Assembly (NCBI GenBank): GCA_963662675.2 | Contig: CAXXHP010000001.1 | Span: forward strand, 592,589-656,588 | Reading direction: 5' to 3' | DNA length: 64,000 nucleotides | Source of the DNA: G963662675 sp963662675 | Lineage (GTDB): Bacteria; Bacteroidota; Bacteroidia; Bacteroidales; Prolixibacteraceae | Part shown: piece after piece, positions 10,201 to 17,292 of the stretch | How the letters are laid out: the number at the start of each line of letters is the position of its first letter | Numbering within the stretch: the first letter of the stretch is position 1 | Made by a program: the position numbers and the translations under genes | Notes under the pieces: generated by a model | Seen by the model: only the letters and a program-made list of their open reading frames with translations | Database searches by the model: none | Told to the model about the DNA's origin: nothing

Positions 10201-11983
10201 CAGCGAGACTAAGTATGACTTGGAATTGGATGGTAGTGATATACAAATTGAACAAGGTAACATTGAATCAATGAGTGATTATGATGAAACCTATTCTACA
10301 GGTGATGTTGTTGCTCCAAAGTTGAGTGCTGATGCAGAGGGTGTAGTATATTCATGGGCATATGCCCCAACTAATGGAGGTATTGTTGCAAAAGATGATG
10401 CTATTGGCTTATATTTCGATGAAGAAGTTATTGGTGCCGGAACAATTGACATTCACCGTTGGTCAGGTGAGGTAGTTGCTACTGTTGATATGACTGATGT
10501 TGAAAGTGAAAATACTCTTGGAGGTTGGTATATTGAAGTTGCAGATCTTTCAACTTTAACCTTAGATACTGACGACGAGTACTATGTAATCATTCCTGAA
10601 GGTGCAATTGTTGATGTCGCTGACAATAAATTTGCAGGAATCGTTGTGTTGGATGAATGGACATTCGAATTAAGAGATGCTAATTTCCCAATTCCTACAT
10701 TCGTTCAAAATATGCAAACAGGTGTAATGGTTAGCTCTCCAATGGAAATTACATTTGACCGTGAGGTTGATGGTGATTATGGTTGGTTTGCAGTTTACGA
10801 AGAAGAAGATGGCGATGCTGTTGCTTTAATTCGTATTCCTCCTGGTGCTGATGTAAGTGAAGTTACTGAATATGCATTTGATCTAGGTATTGATCTAATG
10901 GCTAATACTACTTATTATGCAGAATTAGGCGAAGGTTCATTCATTCTTAGTGCAGACAATAGTGTTAAAACACAACAAGTAGAAATTGGCGAATGGTGGT
11001 TTACTACCGAAGTTAATGCTAATCCTATGGTTGAGCAATATACTCCAGCAATGGACGAAACAGGAGTATCTATTGGTACTGACTTGTCAATTGTCTTTGA
11101 TCAGGTAGTTGTTGCCGGAACAGGAACAATCCAACTTCATCCAGTTGAAAGTATTGGTGGTCCAGTTAGCATCTCATTTGATGTAACTGATCCAACTCAA
11201 GTACAATTCAGCGAGAATACGGTTACCATTAGCTCTAGCTTATTGGATTTGACTTTAAATACGGAGTATTATGTGATTGTGGAAGAAACAGCTATTCGCA
11301 ATAATTCTGCAACTCCTGAGTATTTTGAAGGTGTAGTTGATCCTTTTGTATGGACGTTTACTACTTCTGATGGAAGTTTGGCAATTGAAACATTGTCTCC
11401 TGATGAAGAAACTATTGAAGGTAATCATCCAACATTTGTTATGGTATTCAACGAGGATGTTGAATTGACTGCTGCTGGTGGTAGCATTCATGTAGTTACA
11501 GCTGGTGAAACAGTTCCAGTATTGGATATTGTGCTTGATGACACAATGATTGATGGAGCTATTGTAACTATCGACTATGTATACGATGCCGCAATAGGTG
11601 GCTTAAATATTAATACAGATTACTATGTCACAGTTGATGCTGGTGCAATACAAGATATGACAGGCAACGACTATGAAGGTATTTCTGATGAAACTGAATG
11701 GACTTTCACAACTGGTGCTGATTTTGCAACAGGAACTGAAAATCCAGTAAATGATTCTCTAGAGTTCAAGGTTTATCCTAATCCTTTTGCAGATATCGTA
11801 AAAGTTGACAATGCTGACCAATTGTCTCGCATCATTATTACTAATGTAGCTGGACAACGTGTGAAAGACATCGTTAACCCATCAAACGTTATCTCAACTG
11901 GTGAATTACGCAGTGGAATCTACTTCATTACTCTTGTAGAAGGTGATGTTGTTGTTAAAACTGAAAGAATTGTTAAAAGGTAA
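4298..11983 (+). CDS. Giant Ig-like (SbsA/Big_5-type) repeat surface protein with T9SS sorting domain
   Basis: A 2561-residue, strongly acidic protein. Residues 1-26 form a signal peptide (hydrophobic core FSVLMLICVFGFQSLAIGA). The body is a string of about 20 units of 100-150 residues, each ending in a W/F-x-F-T-T-G-D-like strand followed by an APxV-type start, as in SbsA/Big_5 Ig-like domains. Unit junctions fall near residues 135, 262, 358, 482, 603, 727, 841, 966, 1083, 1222, 1341, 1455, 1577, 1708, 1862, 1998, 2122, 2235, 2352 and 2472. The unit at about 265-355 resembles fibronectin III. Residues about 2485-2561 (VYPNPF, GxY, TERIVKR) form a type A T9SS sorting domain, so export by type IX secretion and surface attachment are expected. 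Many Asp-rich loops may bind calcium (inference). It is monocistronic. A role in adhesion, matrix or S-layer-like structure is likely; no catalytic domain is visible. Confidence 0.85.
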   Translation: MRKSFTQLFSVLMLICVFGFQSLAIGATYWDSENSIPQDEYSNVIPTDIATQFVVAFSEVPTITTTGGTMVVKKEGATIATIPVNNTDGNSQVVGNTVVVTHGIASFEEESDYSIELSSSAVTVDGNGVSISSWDFTTGDFTAPELAATDALSPVGSGVAANLLGDPFELVITFNEDVVKGEGNIAIYQENGTVVELVEVTSEDVAVSGSEVTISVDVDARFLPETNYYVRVASGAFTDDVSAYGEDAEANIYDGISGNTTWTFSTRDNTAPEVTVVVSDETMVSATLTVTLSEEGTYEYYVGTTEPTDVGDFTAATSNTVDVTGLVGGTEYGVYIIATNTEDPVNTTDLEDSYVTSFTTVDDQGPIAQDRGTVEVNDITTGAYYIFDEEVVGGTGTLSLRKEGTNELIASIDAAGLTSTEIPEGEDYEGDWKVVFDFGASLESDGDYYIAFPVGYLEDIYGNLYGDDTPGIAVPVTATSWTIVGYDNLPPVVTFSTSTVDETIGNITGADTDDYIYINFDEDVYLTDGSDWPESGDEEEWTKYVSFKQGVVNIEVDDFEFYDDAIGIEPDEDLESNTTYTVILRSGVVEDENGNVLEGEVSFTVTTGDMDYAEYSYGPETDLGEDTPLTIEFSKAVFFDDGTDVNALTTADLADIITVETSFDGAAYVVVDPADYTLVYDAETMTITGTPTDGYESAICGDAASLVRMTFDDTDVEDANGDDFDGSASNEYTVSDFTAPTVTLLADEVVSSVITTSNATIVFSEDVSLLSEYGIDVETPFVLKKDNASGENLPFTVVSVGPAYTLTPDGWAWAAGDTYYYGVGSSMEDCAGNVAMATYKSFTVTGDYVAPTVIAETYTVNASSAYAMDVVAEGVEELTAGGLAIEVEFNQAIDDLTLTNPVTFIGGVTTLDITILPSDIDGSVLTITVPDYAIESATEYVVTLPAALVESNATYNGTDYAQFDGVSFTIKSKDTVGPIVDSSTPADEDVDIALDWGEDGLTLTFNEAVVLGSGDITIVEDATTEQTIVVGAAKVSLDEDGLVATIDAADLVNYSTDYTVTIPAAAFNDLASNPMAGDYVIGFTTEVNPDPVVIEGGLYPADGADLVPYSIDMTMEFSESVLENNAGSRKLVYVFEVVGTDTDYASIDAAGDISNTGDDTMVYYAYVDLEKIGANGNMVTITDVTLAANNEYYVLITPDAFKDESMPTEGYYEGITTYGAWNFFTGDVVAPSVSLDFTILRADDKPATDSDVILKFSKPVTKADDTEVTDIEIPTLVQLYKGATEIEFTGTINAEKTEITIDNASLVILDEFVADTEYTVAFGSGVLKGSNGDVLGAWDDSFTTSDYEAPDAPIVDFDGDEMDAISYTEEDGHLAELVLTDDASDAVKLYYFWTADLDATLGAQQVKDLGTEVAVADLDEGSIKLAFDEVMDSETEYRVVAIAEDLAGNMSDVEDFTYYTDDTVAPELAEALPTELGLTDKFLLVFDEDVEPIVDAYARIIDANGVTYYAPVANLDGEDADANIISIEINAAGLPISDDVATYTVEVDPGMIVDVPRLTEDDDDANVANAYAGILGSSFTVVSDDSVPPVLEDDTVDFVNPTPYQGTYYDYDGYYTSLTPTFTLEFSEPVSLNDNFTNYILYVDEYYGDSNIEYDIITAANISGEGTTTITITTNRALVENDEYYLEVIDGTFSDANGNEWDNDGNLDLGYYRAVDTNDTTPLQVSFKTPYDGYPYHFTDGETIDFVPDDEICLVFQNNLGGSGSDGYVIDDFYAYDEFFLDAGGYNGSMLIDTYELKQHVYMQVDGVDVPFEIEYSSSHHKLWFYTEDYEGFEKYKGQTITYGFNNLYDEDGNLTENAEMSFTIAEDAVSTDPVTFIPGDNDGDDETVVSIEIDQTFTVEIEGTIFTYDAIDTENNNLVMTASLLQDLGVFSLYNYEEDDYVPVTIVSYVETAEKSIITLVATDGLDSETKYDLELDGSDIQIEQGNIESMSDYDETYSTGDVVAPKLSADAEGVVYSWAYAPTNGGIVAKDDAIGLYFDEEVIGAGTIDIHRWSGEVVATVDMTDVESENTLGGWYIEVADLSTLTLDTDDEYYVIIPEGAIVDVADNKFAGIVVLDEWTFELRDANFPIPTFVQNMQTGVMVSSPMEITFDREVDGDYGWFAVYEEEDGDAVALIRIPPGADVSEVTEYAFDLGIDLMANTTYYAELGEGSFILSADNSVKTQQVEIGEWWFTTEVNANPMVEQYTPAMDETGVSIGTDLSIVFDQVVVAGTGTIQLHPVESIGGPVSISFDVTDPTQVQFSENTVTISSSLLDLTLNTEYYVIVEETAIRNNSATPEYFEGVVDPFVWTFTTSDGSLAIETLSPDEETIEGNHPTFVMVFNEDVELTAAGGSIHVVTAGETVPVLDIVLDDTMIDGAIVTIDYVYDAAIGGLNINTDYYVTVDAGAIQDMTGNDYEGISDETEWTFTTGADFATGTENPVNDSLEFKVYPNPFADIVKVDNADQLSRIIITNVAGQRVKDIVNPSNVISTGELRSGIYFITLVEGDVVVKTERIVKR

Positions 11984-12000
11984 TGCCGAATTGATTGATT

Positions 12001-12034
12001 AAAAAGGGGGAGCCGAAAGGTTCCCCTTTTTTTA
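12001..12034 (+). terminator. Terminator of the giant surface-protein gene
   Basis: Stem AAGGGGGAGCC / GGTTCCCCTT with a GAAA loop followed by a T run, beginning 18 bases after the stop codon. Confidence 0.9.
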
Positions 12035-12103
12035 TTGGTACTTTTCCCCGTCCTGAAATAGTGTTACACAAAAAGTAATGTTGCAGTACAGTGTACTTCT
12101 ATC

Positions 12104-12199
12104 GTCATTGAGAACCCACAAAGCAATATGTAGTATGATTTATATTCACCGTCATTGCGAGCTCCGCGAAGCAATCTGTTATTATCATGCACGAACCAT
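12104..12199 (+). repeat. 96-bp direct repeat, copy 1
   Basis: Imperfect direct repeat of 12385-12480, running from GTCATTGAGAACCCACAA to CACGAACCAT with the same internal order of elements and no length change. The offset is 281 bp. Confidence 0.85.
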
Positions 12200-12384
12200 C
12201 GTCATTGTGAACGAAGTGCCGAAATCTATTTAATCTACCACCTTCATTTCTTCGTCATCACGAGCACAGCGAAGTGATCTGTTTTAAAATGACTCGCACG
12301 TCAGCCAGAACTTGCTTCATTATCTCCAATTATTATCAGCAACAACAGACCCTGAAATGAATTCGGGGTGACAACTATTTTCCT

Positions 12385-12480
12385 GTCATTGAGAACCCAC
12401 AACGCAATATGTAGTATGATCTACATTTATCGTCATTGCGAGCTCTGCGTAGCAATCTGCTATTGTTATGCACCAGCCAT
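12385..12480 (+). repeat. 96-bp direct repeat, copy 2
   Basis: Second copy of the unit at 12104-12199, differing by roughly a dozen substitutions, mostly transitions. It includes a palindromic element near 12430. Confidence 0.85.
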
Positions 12481-12640
12481 TCTATCACACGTCATCCTGA
12501 ACTTGTTTCAGGATCTCGATAAAACAACAACCCTCACACGAATTCATGCATGCCACCAATTGAAATATTAACATTTGCGATTAACTTTGCATCGTACTCA
12601 AAGAGGTGACTCGAGTTATCCTCTCACAAAAAGAAACGAT

Positions 12641-13381
12641 ATGGAAACCCTATTTCAACACCGCTCCATCCGGAAGTTTAAGACGGATGAAATACCTGAA
12701 AAATTACTGAATAAAATATTGGAAGCCGGAACAAGGGCTTCAACCACGGGGAATATGCAACTTTACAGTATTGTTGTTACTCGCGGAACAGAGAATAAGG
12801 CCAAATTAGCGCCTTTTCATTTCAATCAGACTATGGTGACACAGGCGCCTGTATTGTTGACGATATGCGCTGATATGCGCCGTTTTAACCGTTGGTGTGA
12901 ACTGCGTGATGCTGATGCCGGTTACGATAATTTGTTGTGGCTTTTTAATGCAACCATTGATGCGATGCTTTGCGCACAGAATATTTGTGTTGCTGCCGAA
13001 TATGAGAGCTTGGGGATTTGCTACTTGGGTACCGCCTTGTATAATGCTCCAGAGATTATCAATGCCTTAGAACTGCCTAAAGGTGTTATTCCAATTACAG
13101 CCATTAGTATGGGGTATCCTGATCAGGATGCCGGTTTAACAGACCGCTTACCTTTGGATGCAGTTGTGCATTTTGAAAAGTATGCAGATTATTCAGACTC
13201 AACAATTAATGAAATTTTCCGCGAGAAAGAAGCCTTGGAAAGCTCTATGAAGTTTGTTGCTGAAAACGGGAAGCAAAATCTGGCGCAAGTTTTTACAGAC
13301 ATCAGATACAAAAAAGCTGACAATATATTTTTCTCCGAAAAATTGCTGAAAACGATTCGTGAGCAGGGTTTTGATATTTGA
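12641..13381 (+). CDS. Nitroreductase-family FMN-dependent oxidoreductase (NfsA/FRP-like)
   Basis: A 246-residue flavoprotein predicted to reduce nitro compounds, quinones or flavins with NAD(P)H in the cytosol. The N-terminal HRSIRKF at residues 7-13 is the usual FMN phosphate-binding motif. TRASTTGNMQ is the second FMN contact, and the C-terminal extension (about residues 170-246) resembles NfsA/FRP members rather than short NfsB forms. An open frame extends upstream to 12575, but those residues (MRLTLHRTQRGDSS) come from repeat-flanking sequence; the ATG at 12641 gives a family-like N-terminus. The gene stands alone between a repeat cluster and the convergent LytTR operon. The physiological substrate is unknown. 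Confidence 0.85.
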   Translation: METLFQHRSIRKFKTDEIPEKLLNKILEAGTRASTTGNMQLYSIVVTRGTENKAKLAPFHFNQTMVTQAPVLLTICADMRRFNRWCELRDADAGYDNLLWLFNATIDAMLCAQNICVAAEYESLGICYLGTALYNAPEIINALELPKGVIPITAISMGYPDQDAGLTDRLPLDAVVHFEKYADYSDSTINEIFREKEALESSMKFVAENGKQNLAQVFTDIRYKKADNIFFSEKLLKTIREQGFDI

Positions 13382-13425
13382 GTTACGTGCTTTAAATATC
13401 AATAGTAACAGGTGTAACCCAAGAC

Positions 13426-14136
13426 CTATCTAATAAATCGCTTTTCAATCAACTCATTAAAAGCCTGACGGAAATTGTTCCCAATGGGTAGTTTCTGTCT
13501 CCCAATTTCAATCTGATTGCCTTCGATAGATTGAATGCAGTCGAGCCGAATTATAAATGATTTGTGAATGCGGAAGAAATCATTGCAAGGGAGTAACTCT
13601 TCCATCTTTTTCATGGTTAGATTGGTGATGTGATGCGTGTCTTTGAGGTGGATTTTTATATAGTCGCCCAGTCCTTCAATAATACGAATATCCTTAATTT
13701 CTAATCGAACTGCTTTTTTGTTTGATTTAATGAAAATGTATGTTGGCTCAATTTCTTGATCTCCTTTATTATTTAGAAGGGCAAGTTGCTCTTCTGCTTT
13801 TTGAAAGGCTTTGAAAAAACGCTCAAAGCCAAAGGGTTTCTTCAAGTAATCAAGAATGTTTAGTTCGTAGCCTTCCATGGCATAATCAGTGTAGGCTGTG
13901 GTTAGAACCACCAGTGGAGGATTTTTAAGATTTTTGAGGAAATCAAGCCCCGACAGTTTCGGCATATTGACATCAAGAAACATGAGGTCAATATGGGTTT
14001 CTGAAATTATCTGGTTGGCTTCAAGGGCATCATCACATGCGCATATGATTTCGAGATTAGGAATATCGTTTGCGTATTTTAAAATCACTTGCCGAGCTAA
14101 AGGTTCGTCGTCAACGATGATGGCTTTCACGTTCAT
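13426..14136 (-). CDS. LytTR-family response regulator
   Basis: A 236-residue two-component regulator. The receiver domain (residues 1-125) has the acidic pocket D9-D10, the phospho-acceptor D55 in MFLDVNMP, T at LTTAYTDYA, and K in LKKPF. A LytTR DNA-binding domain follows at about 135-236 (IFIKSNKKAVRLEIKDI; FFRIHKSFIIRLDCIQSI). LytTR proteins bind pairs of short direct repeats rather than helix-turn-helix palindromes. Its start overlaps the end of the upstream histidine kinase gene by 4 bases (13426-14136 against 14133-15191), so the two are translationally coupled. It is the last gene of a four-gene minus-strand cluster. Targets cannot be read from the sequence. Confidence 0.95.
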   Translation of the reverse strand: MNVKAIIVDDEPLARQVILKYANDIPNLEIICACDDALEANQIISETHIDLMFLDVNMPKLSGLDFLKNLKNPPLVVLTTAYTDYAMEGYELNILDYLKKPFGFERFFKAFQKAEEQLALLNNKGDQEIEPTYIFIKSNKKAVRLEIKDIRIIEGLGDYIKIHLKDTHHITNLTMKKMEELLPCNDFFRIHKSFIIRLDCIQSIEGNQIEIGRQKLPIGNNFRQAFNELIEKRFIR

Positions 14137-15191
14137 AACGATTGGTTTTCAGGGTTCTTTAGATTTATTCTTAACCGAACTATAAAGGTATTTTCTTTTT
14201 TGTTGATGTCTAAATCATATTCTCTTTTTTTGTAAAGATAGGCTAGTCGTTGTCGTGCATTTCTTAATCCAATTCCATGTGCACTGTCATTTTTAGCAGT
14301 TTCCTGTTCATCGCAGGAATTACTTACTTCAAAAAACAATTGATTGGCTTCTATTTTAAGTGAAATATGAATGAATGGATGTTGGGAGTTTGAACGGGGA
14401 CCATGCTTAAATGCGTTATCAACAAATGGTTCTAAAATAAGCGGAATAATAAGCCCATTTGACACATCTCCATGACGATGGAATTGGATATCAACTTTTT
14501 CATTTAAACGGATGCGTTGTAATTCAATGAAATTTCCAATAAACTCAACTTCTTTTCGTAATGGAATGTAGTCTTCGCGCGATTCGTACAGCACATGGCG
14601 CATTAGGTCTGATAATTTCAGAATAAGTTGTGGTGTTTTTTCTGAGTTGACGAGTGATAATGAATAAATGTTATTTAGGCTATTGAAGAGGAAATGCGGG
14701 TTTATTTGGGCTTTCAGTGTGTTGAGCTCTGCTTCAAGTTTTTCACGTTCAACTTTGTTGTAACGTAAAGAAATGTCTTGTAATTCAATCCAGTCGGTTA
14801 CAAATTTTGCAAGAGAGGTAATCGTAACATATACTGCAGATGTAAAAAAATGAGTAGAGAATAATTGTTTGGTGAAAACTCCTTCTTTGATAAAAAGGAA
14901 AAGAGAGATAATGATTAGTGATGAAATGGAAAGGGTGATAATGAGCCAAAAAATATAGAAAATGTAGCTTTTCTTTTTCAGCAACTTGGGGATTAATATG
15001 TAGAAGTTTGTATAAACAGCGAAAGCAAAACCAAAGTTAATGATTATGGCCATCAATACTATCTCAGGAGTAATTCCTAATTGATGGTCAGTTACAACAT
15101 AAAAAACGATTAAGGCAAAAACAAGACTGAATAACCAGAACAATAAATGTCCGGTTTTTTTAAGTCTGTGATATTTACTGTTTAAGGTCAT
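14133..15191 (-). CDS. LytS/YehU-type sensor histidine kinase
   Basis: A 352-residue inner-membrane kinase and cognate partner of the LytTR regulator just downstream. Four transmembrane helices are predicted at about residues 14-34, 44-68, 76-102 and 113-130, followed by a short coiled coil (about 143-162). The His_kinase domain contains phospho-acceptor H166 in INPHFLFNSLNNI. The ATPase part shows PLILEPFVDNAFKHG (N box) and GIGLRNARQRL (G box). There is no separate periplasmic sensor domain, so any signal is probably sensed in the membrane. It overlaps the regulator gene by 4 bases and abuts the glycosyltransferase gene with no gap. The family is clear; the signal is unknown. Confidence 0.95.
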   Translation of the reverse strand: MTLNSKYHRLKKTGHLLFWLFSLVFALIVFYVVTDHQLGITPEIVLMAIIINFGFAFAVYTNFYILIPKLLKKKSYIFYIFWLIITLSISSLIIISLFLFIKEGVFTKQLFSTHFFTSAVYVTITSLAKFVTDWIELQDISLRYNKVEREKLEAELNTLKAQINPHFLFNSLNNIYSLSLVNSEKTPQLILKLSDLMRHVLYESREDYIPLRKEVEFIGNFIELQRIRLNEKVDIQFHRHGDVSNGLIIPLILEPFVDNAFKHGPRSNSQHPFIHISLKIEANQLFFEVSNSCDEQETAKNDSAHGIGLRNARQRLAYLYKKREYDLDINKKENTFIVRLRINLKNPENQSL

Positions 15192-15902
15192 TTAAATCCG
15201 ATCCTTGCGTTTTGAAAGTTTCTTTATGTAATATTTTAACGGGTTAGTATATTTTAATTGTTTCCAAGGGCGGCTGCTGTGTGGTTTGTGAACAACAGGT
15301 AATGAGAATGCCACATAATTACGAAAGCCTAGTCTTTTTGATTTTTTGGAGATGAAAACATCATACCAATCTTTTGTCTTCGACAATTCTTTAAATGAAA
15401 AGCTTTTAAGTAGGTTGACTGTGAGTAAAGTACAACAAAAGCTAAGGCTGTGTGATGTGTCTAAAATATCGGCCTCATCTTTCTTGAAATTAAGGTATGG
15501 AAAATTTATATCACCTGCTTCATCAGTAGTAATTGCCCCTAGCATACCGCAATTCAATTGTTTGTTGCTTACGTCTAGCATATTGGTTAGCGTGTCTTTT
15601 TTAATGATCACATCTGATTCGATAATTACCAGTGGAACATTTATTATAAGAGCTCTTTTTTGGGCCAGCTGCAGAACCAAACGGTAGTTAGGCGATGGTG
15701 TTTCAGTAATATTTTCCAGATTAACCAGTTCGTATCCAAACTTTAACTGGTTTTTTTCCAAAATTTCTTTTGTTTCGGGTGTGCTGAAGTCATTAAAGAT
15801 AACATGCATGTGGTTGCCATCTGCCCGATAAACAGCCTCTATGGTTTGCATGGTTGTTTCTATGGAATCTTTCACCGGGGTGATGACGAGTAAATCAGAC
15901 AT
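15192..15902 (-). CDS. Family 2-like glycosyltransferase
   Basis: A 236-residue predicted cytosolic GT-A-fold glycosyltransferase. The N-terminus LLVITPVKDS is the usual first strand of family 2 enzymes. NDFSTPETKE corresponds to the nucleotide-binding DxS region, and IIESDVIIKK near residue 105 is the likely DxD-type metal site. The protein is shorter than many GT2 enzymes and has no membrane anchor, with a basic C-terminal tail (KYYIKKLSKRKDRI). Its start overlaps the Ldh-type dehydrogenase by 8 bases and its end abuts the histidine kinase gene, which suggests one transcript. Sugar and acceptor are unknown. Its placement within a LytS/LytTR cluster is unusual. Confidence 0.8.
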   Translation of the reverse strand: MSDLLVITPVKDSIETTMQTIEAVYRADGNHMHVIFNDFSTPETKEILEKNQLKFGYELVNLENITETPSPNYRLVLQLAQKRALIINVPLVIIESDVIIKKDTLTNMLDVSNKQLNCGMLGAITTDEAGDINFPYLNFKKDEADILDTSHSLSFCCTLLTVNLLKSFSFKELSKTKDWYDVFISKKSKRLGFRNYVAFSLPVVHKPHSSRPWKQLKYTNPLKYYIKKLSKRKDRI

Positions 15903-16983
15903 TCTGTGTTGGATTAAACGTTAAACTAAATTTATCAGCAAGTTGTTTGAGGTCATCAACAACTGCTTCTTGCAGTGGAACTCCGTTTTTCAGGCGTTCA
16001 TAGGTCATTTCCCTTTCTGGGTCTCCCGGTATCAGTACTTTATCATTTGGATTAATTGTTTCGGCATTTCGGAAAGTTTTTATCCAATTGTCCATATGGC
16101 TTTTAAATTCTTCAGCCGGCCGAAATGCGTCAATGCGAAATGCACCTAAAAAATGACCGATTCCTTCACCAACTGGATTTGCTGGTGGCTCAAGAAAAGA
16201 GACAAACGGAGGTACCCAAGGTCCGTAGTTTGCACCGGAAAGTACGGCCGAAAATATGTCTACCATCGATCCTAAACAATAGCCTTTATGGCTGCCATGC
16301 ATTCTGTCTCCTCCAAGAGGGAGCATAGAGCCTCCTTTTTTTAGAATGAAAGCGTCAGTAGTGGCCTGTCCTTCTTTATCCTGTGCCCAACCATATGGGG
16401 TATCTTCTCCTTTTCTCTGAAGAACTTCGAGTTTACCATTGGCAACGGTTGTTGTTGCCATATCAATAACAAAGGGTGGTTCTGTAAGTGCTGGAATGGC
16501 AACTGCAATTGGGTTTGTACCCAAAAAACGACTTTTCGAAAATGTTGGAGATACCAACGGACTGGCATTTGTTAAAGAAATTCCGATCATATCTTCATCT
16601 AAGGCCATCATCGCGTGGTAGCCGGCAATTCCGTAGTGGTTTGAATTCTTTACAGCAACCCAACCGCTACCAACATTTTTTGCTTTTTCAATGGCTATTT
16701 TCATGGCAGCAGGTGCAGTAACTAAGCCAAGCCCCAAGTCCCCATCCATCACTGCGGTTGATGGTGTTTCATGAACTATTTTTATTTGAGGGAGAGAGTT
16801 AAGCCGCTTCTTTTCCCAAAGCCTAACATACCCACTCAATCTGGCGACCCCATGTGAGTCAACACCACGAAGATCCGCTTGGTTTAAACAATCAGCTGCC
16901 ACATCTGCTTCTTTCGCAGGACAACCCATTGCTTCGAAAACTTGTTTTGTAAATTCTTTTAAATAGGAAGAACTGATAATCAT
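15895..16983 (-). CDS. Ldh family (type 2 malate/L-lactate dehydrogenase-like) oxidoreductase
   Basis: A 362-residue NAD(P)-dependent 2-hydroxyacid dehydrogenase of the Ldh_2 family, unrelated to the Rossmann-type lactate dehydrogenases. Signature motifs are RGVDSHGVARL near residues 38-48, the conserved NSNHYGIAGYHAMMA at about 120 with its catalytic-type His, and the GTNPIAVAIP and VIDMATT segments. GSHKGYCLGSMVDIFSAVLSG is the C-terminal family block. Family members act on malate, L-lactate, ureidoglycolate or 2,3-diketo-L-gulonate, so the substrate is open. It is the first gene of the minus-strand cluster leading to the glycosyltransferase and the LytS/LytTR pair. Confidence 0.9.
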   Translation of the reverse strand: MIISSSYLKEFTKQVFEAMGCPAKEADVAADCLNQADLRGVDSHGVARLSGYVRLWEKKRLNSLPQIKIVHETPSTAVMDGDLGLGLVTAPAAMKIAIEKAKNVGSGWVAVKNSNHYGIAGYHAMMALDEDMIGISLTNASPLVSPTFSKSRFLGTNPIAVAIPALTEPPFVIDMATTTVANGKLEVLQRKGEDTPYGWAQDKEGQATTDAFILKKGGSMLPLGGDRMHGSHKGYCLGSMVDIFSAVLSGANYGPWVPPFVSFLEPPANPVGEGIGHFLGAFRIDAFRPAEEFKSHMDNWIKTFRNAETINPNDKVLIPGDPEREMTYERLKNGVPLQEAVVDDLKQLADKFSLTFNPTQNV

Positions 16984-17292
16984 ATCTGTTATTTTCTGAA
17001 ATATAGTATGTGTCGCGATCAGAGGTGTGGATTATTAAGCTTTTGTCATATCCACATCGGAAGACCTTAAAAACACAAAGTAAATACTTTCTATTATGTC
17101 TTGTCTATTTTAAGGGTTAAAAACTAACACAAACTTAATTGCTTTAAGTCCGAAACATTAATTGATCCGTTTCTTTTGGTATTTTTGTTCAGTAGAAACA
17201 GTTGTTGTTGAGCTCAACCGAATTAAAATGTCCTTTTTTTATGGAAAGCTCAACTACTTGACTATTTTTGTTTTCAGTATTTAAGCTGTTAA
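16984..17292. other. Divergent intergenic region
   Basis: About 310 AT-rich bases between the minus-strand Ldh cluster and the PurM-like gene, expected to hold both promoters. TATTTTTG at 17180-17187 and at 17263-17270 match the -7 consensus for the plus strand, but neither has a TTG at the best spacing, so no promoter is called. No gene or RNA is seen. Confidence 0.4.

Larger units (their letters stand above)
12102..12513. repeat. Cluster of short palindromic dispersed repeats
   Basis: At least eight related short elements begin with GTCAT and contain an imperfect palindrome. Clear copies are at about 12150-12177 (ATTGC...GCAAT), 12200-12228, 12253-12281, 12430-12457 and 12490-12514 (CCTGAACTTGTTTCAGG). 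A copy in opposite orientation lies at about 12348-12372, and a diverged copy at 1371-1400. They resemble dispersed intergenic palindromes found in many bacterial genomes. A 67-codon frame across part of the cluster follows repeat sequence and is not a gene. Confidence 0.75.

Noticed and set aside
12368..12571. 67-codon plus-strand frame
   Set aside because: It is a translation of the palindromic repeat cluster.
17180..17187. TATTTTTG as promoter for the PurM-like gene
   Set aside because: The nearest TTG gives only a 15-bp spacer; a second TATTTTTG at 17263 has no TTG at all, so neither is called.
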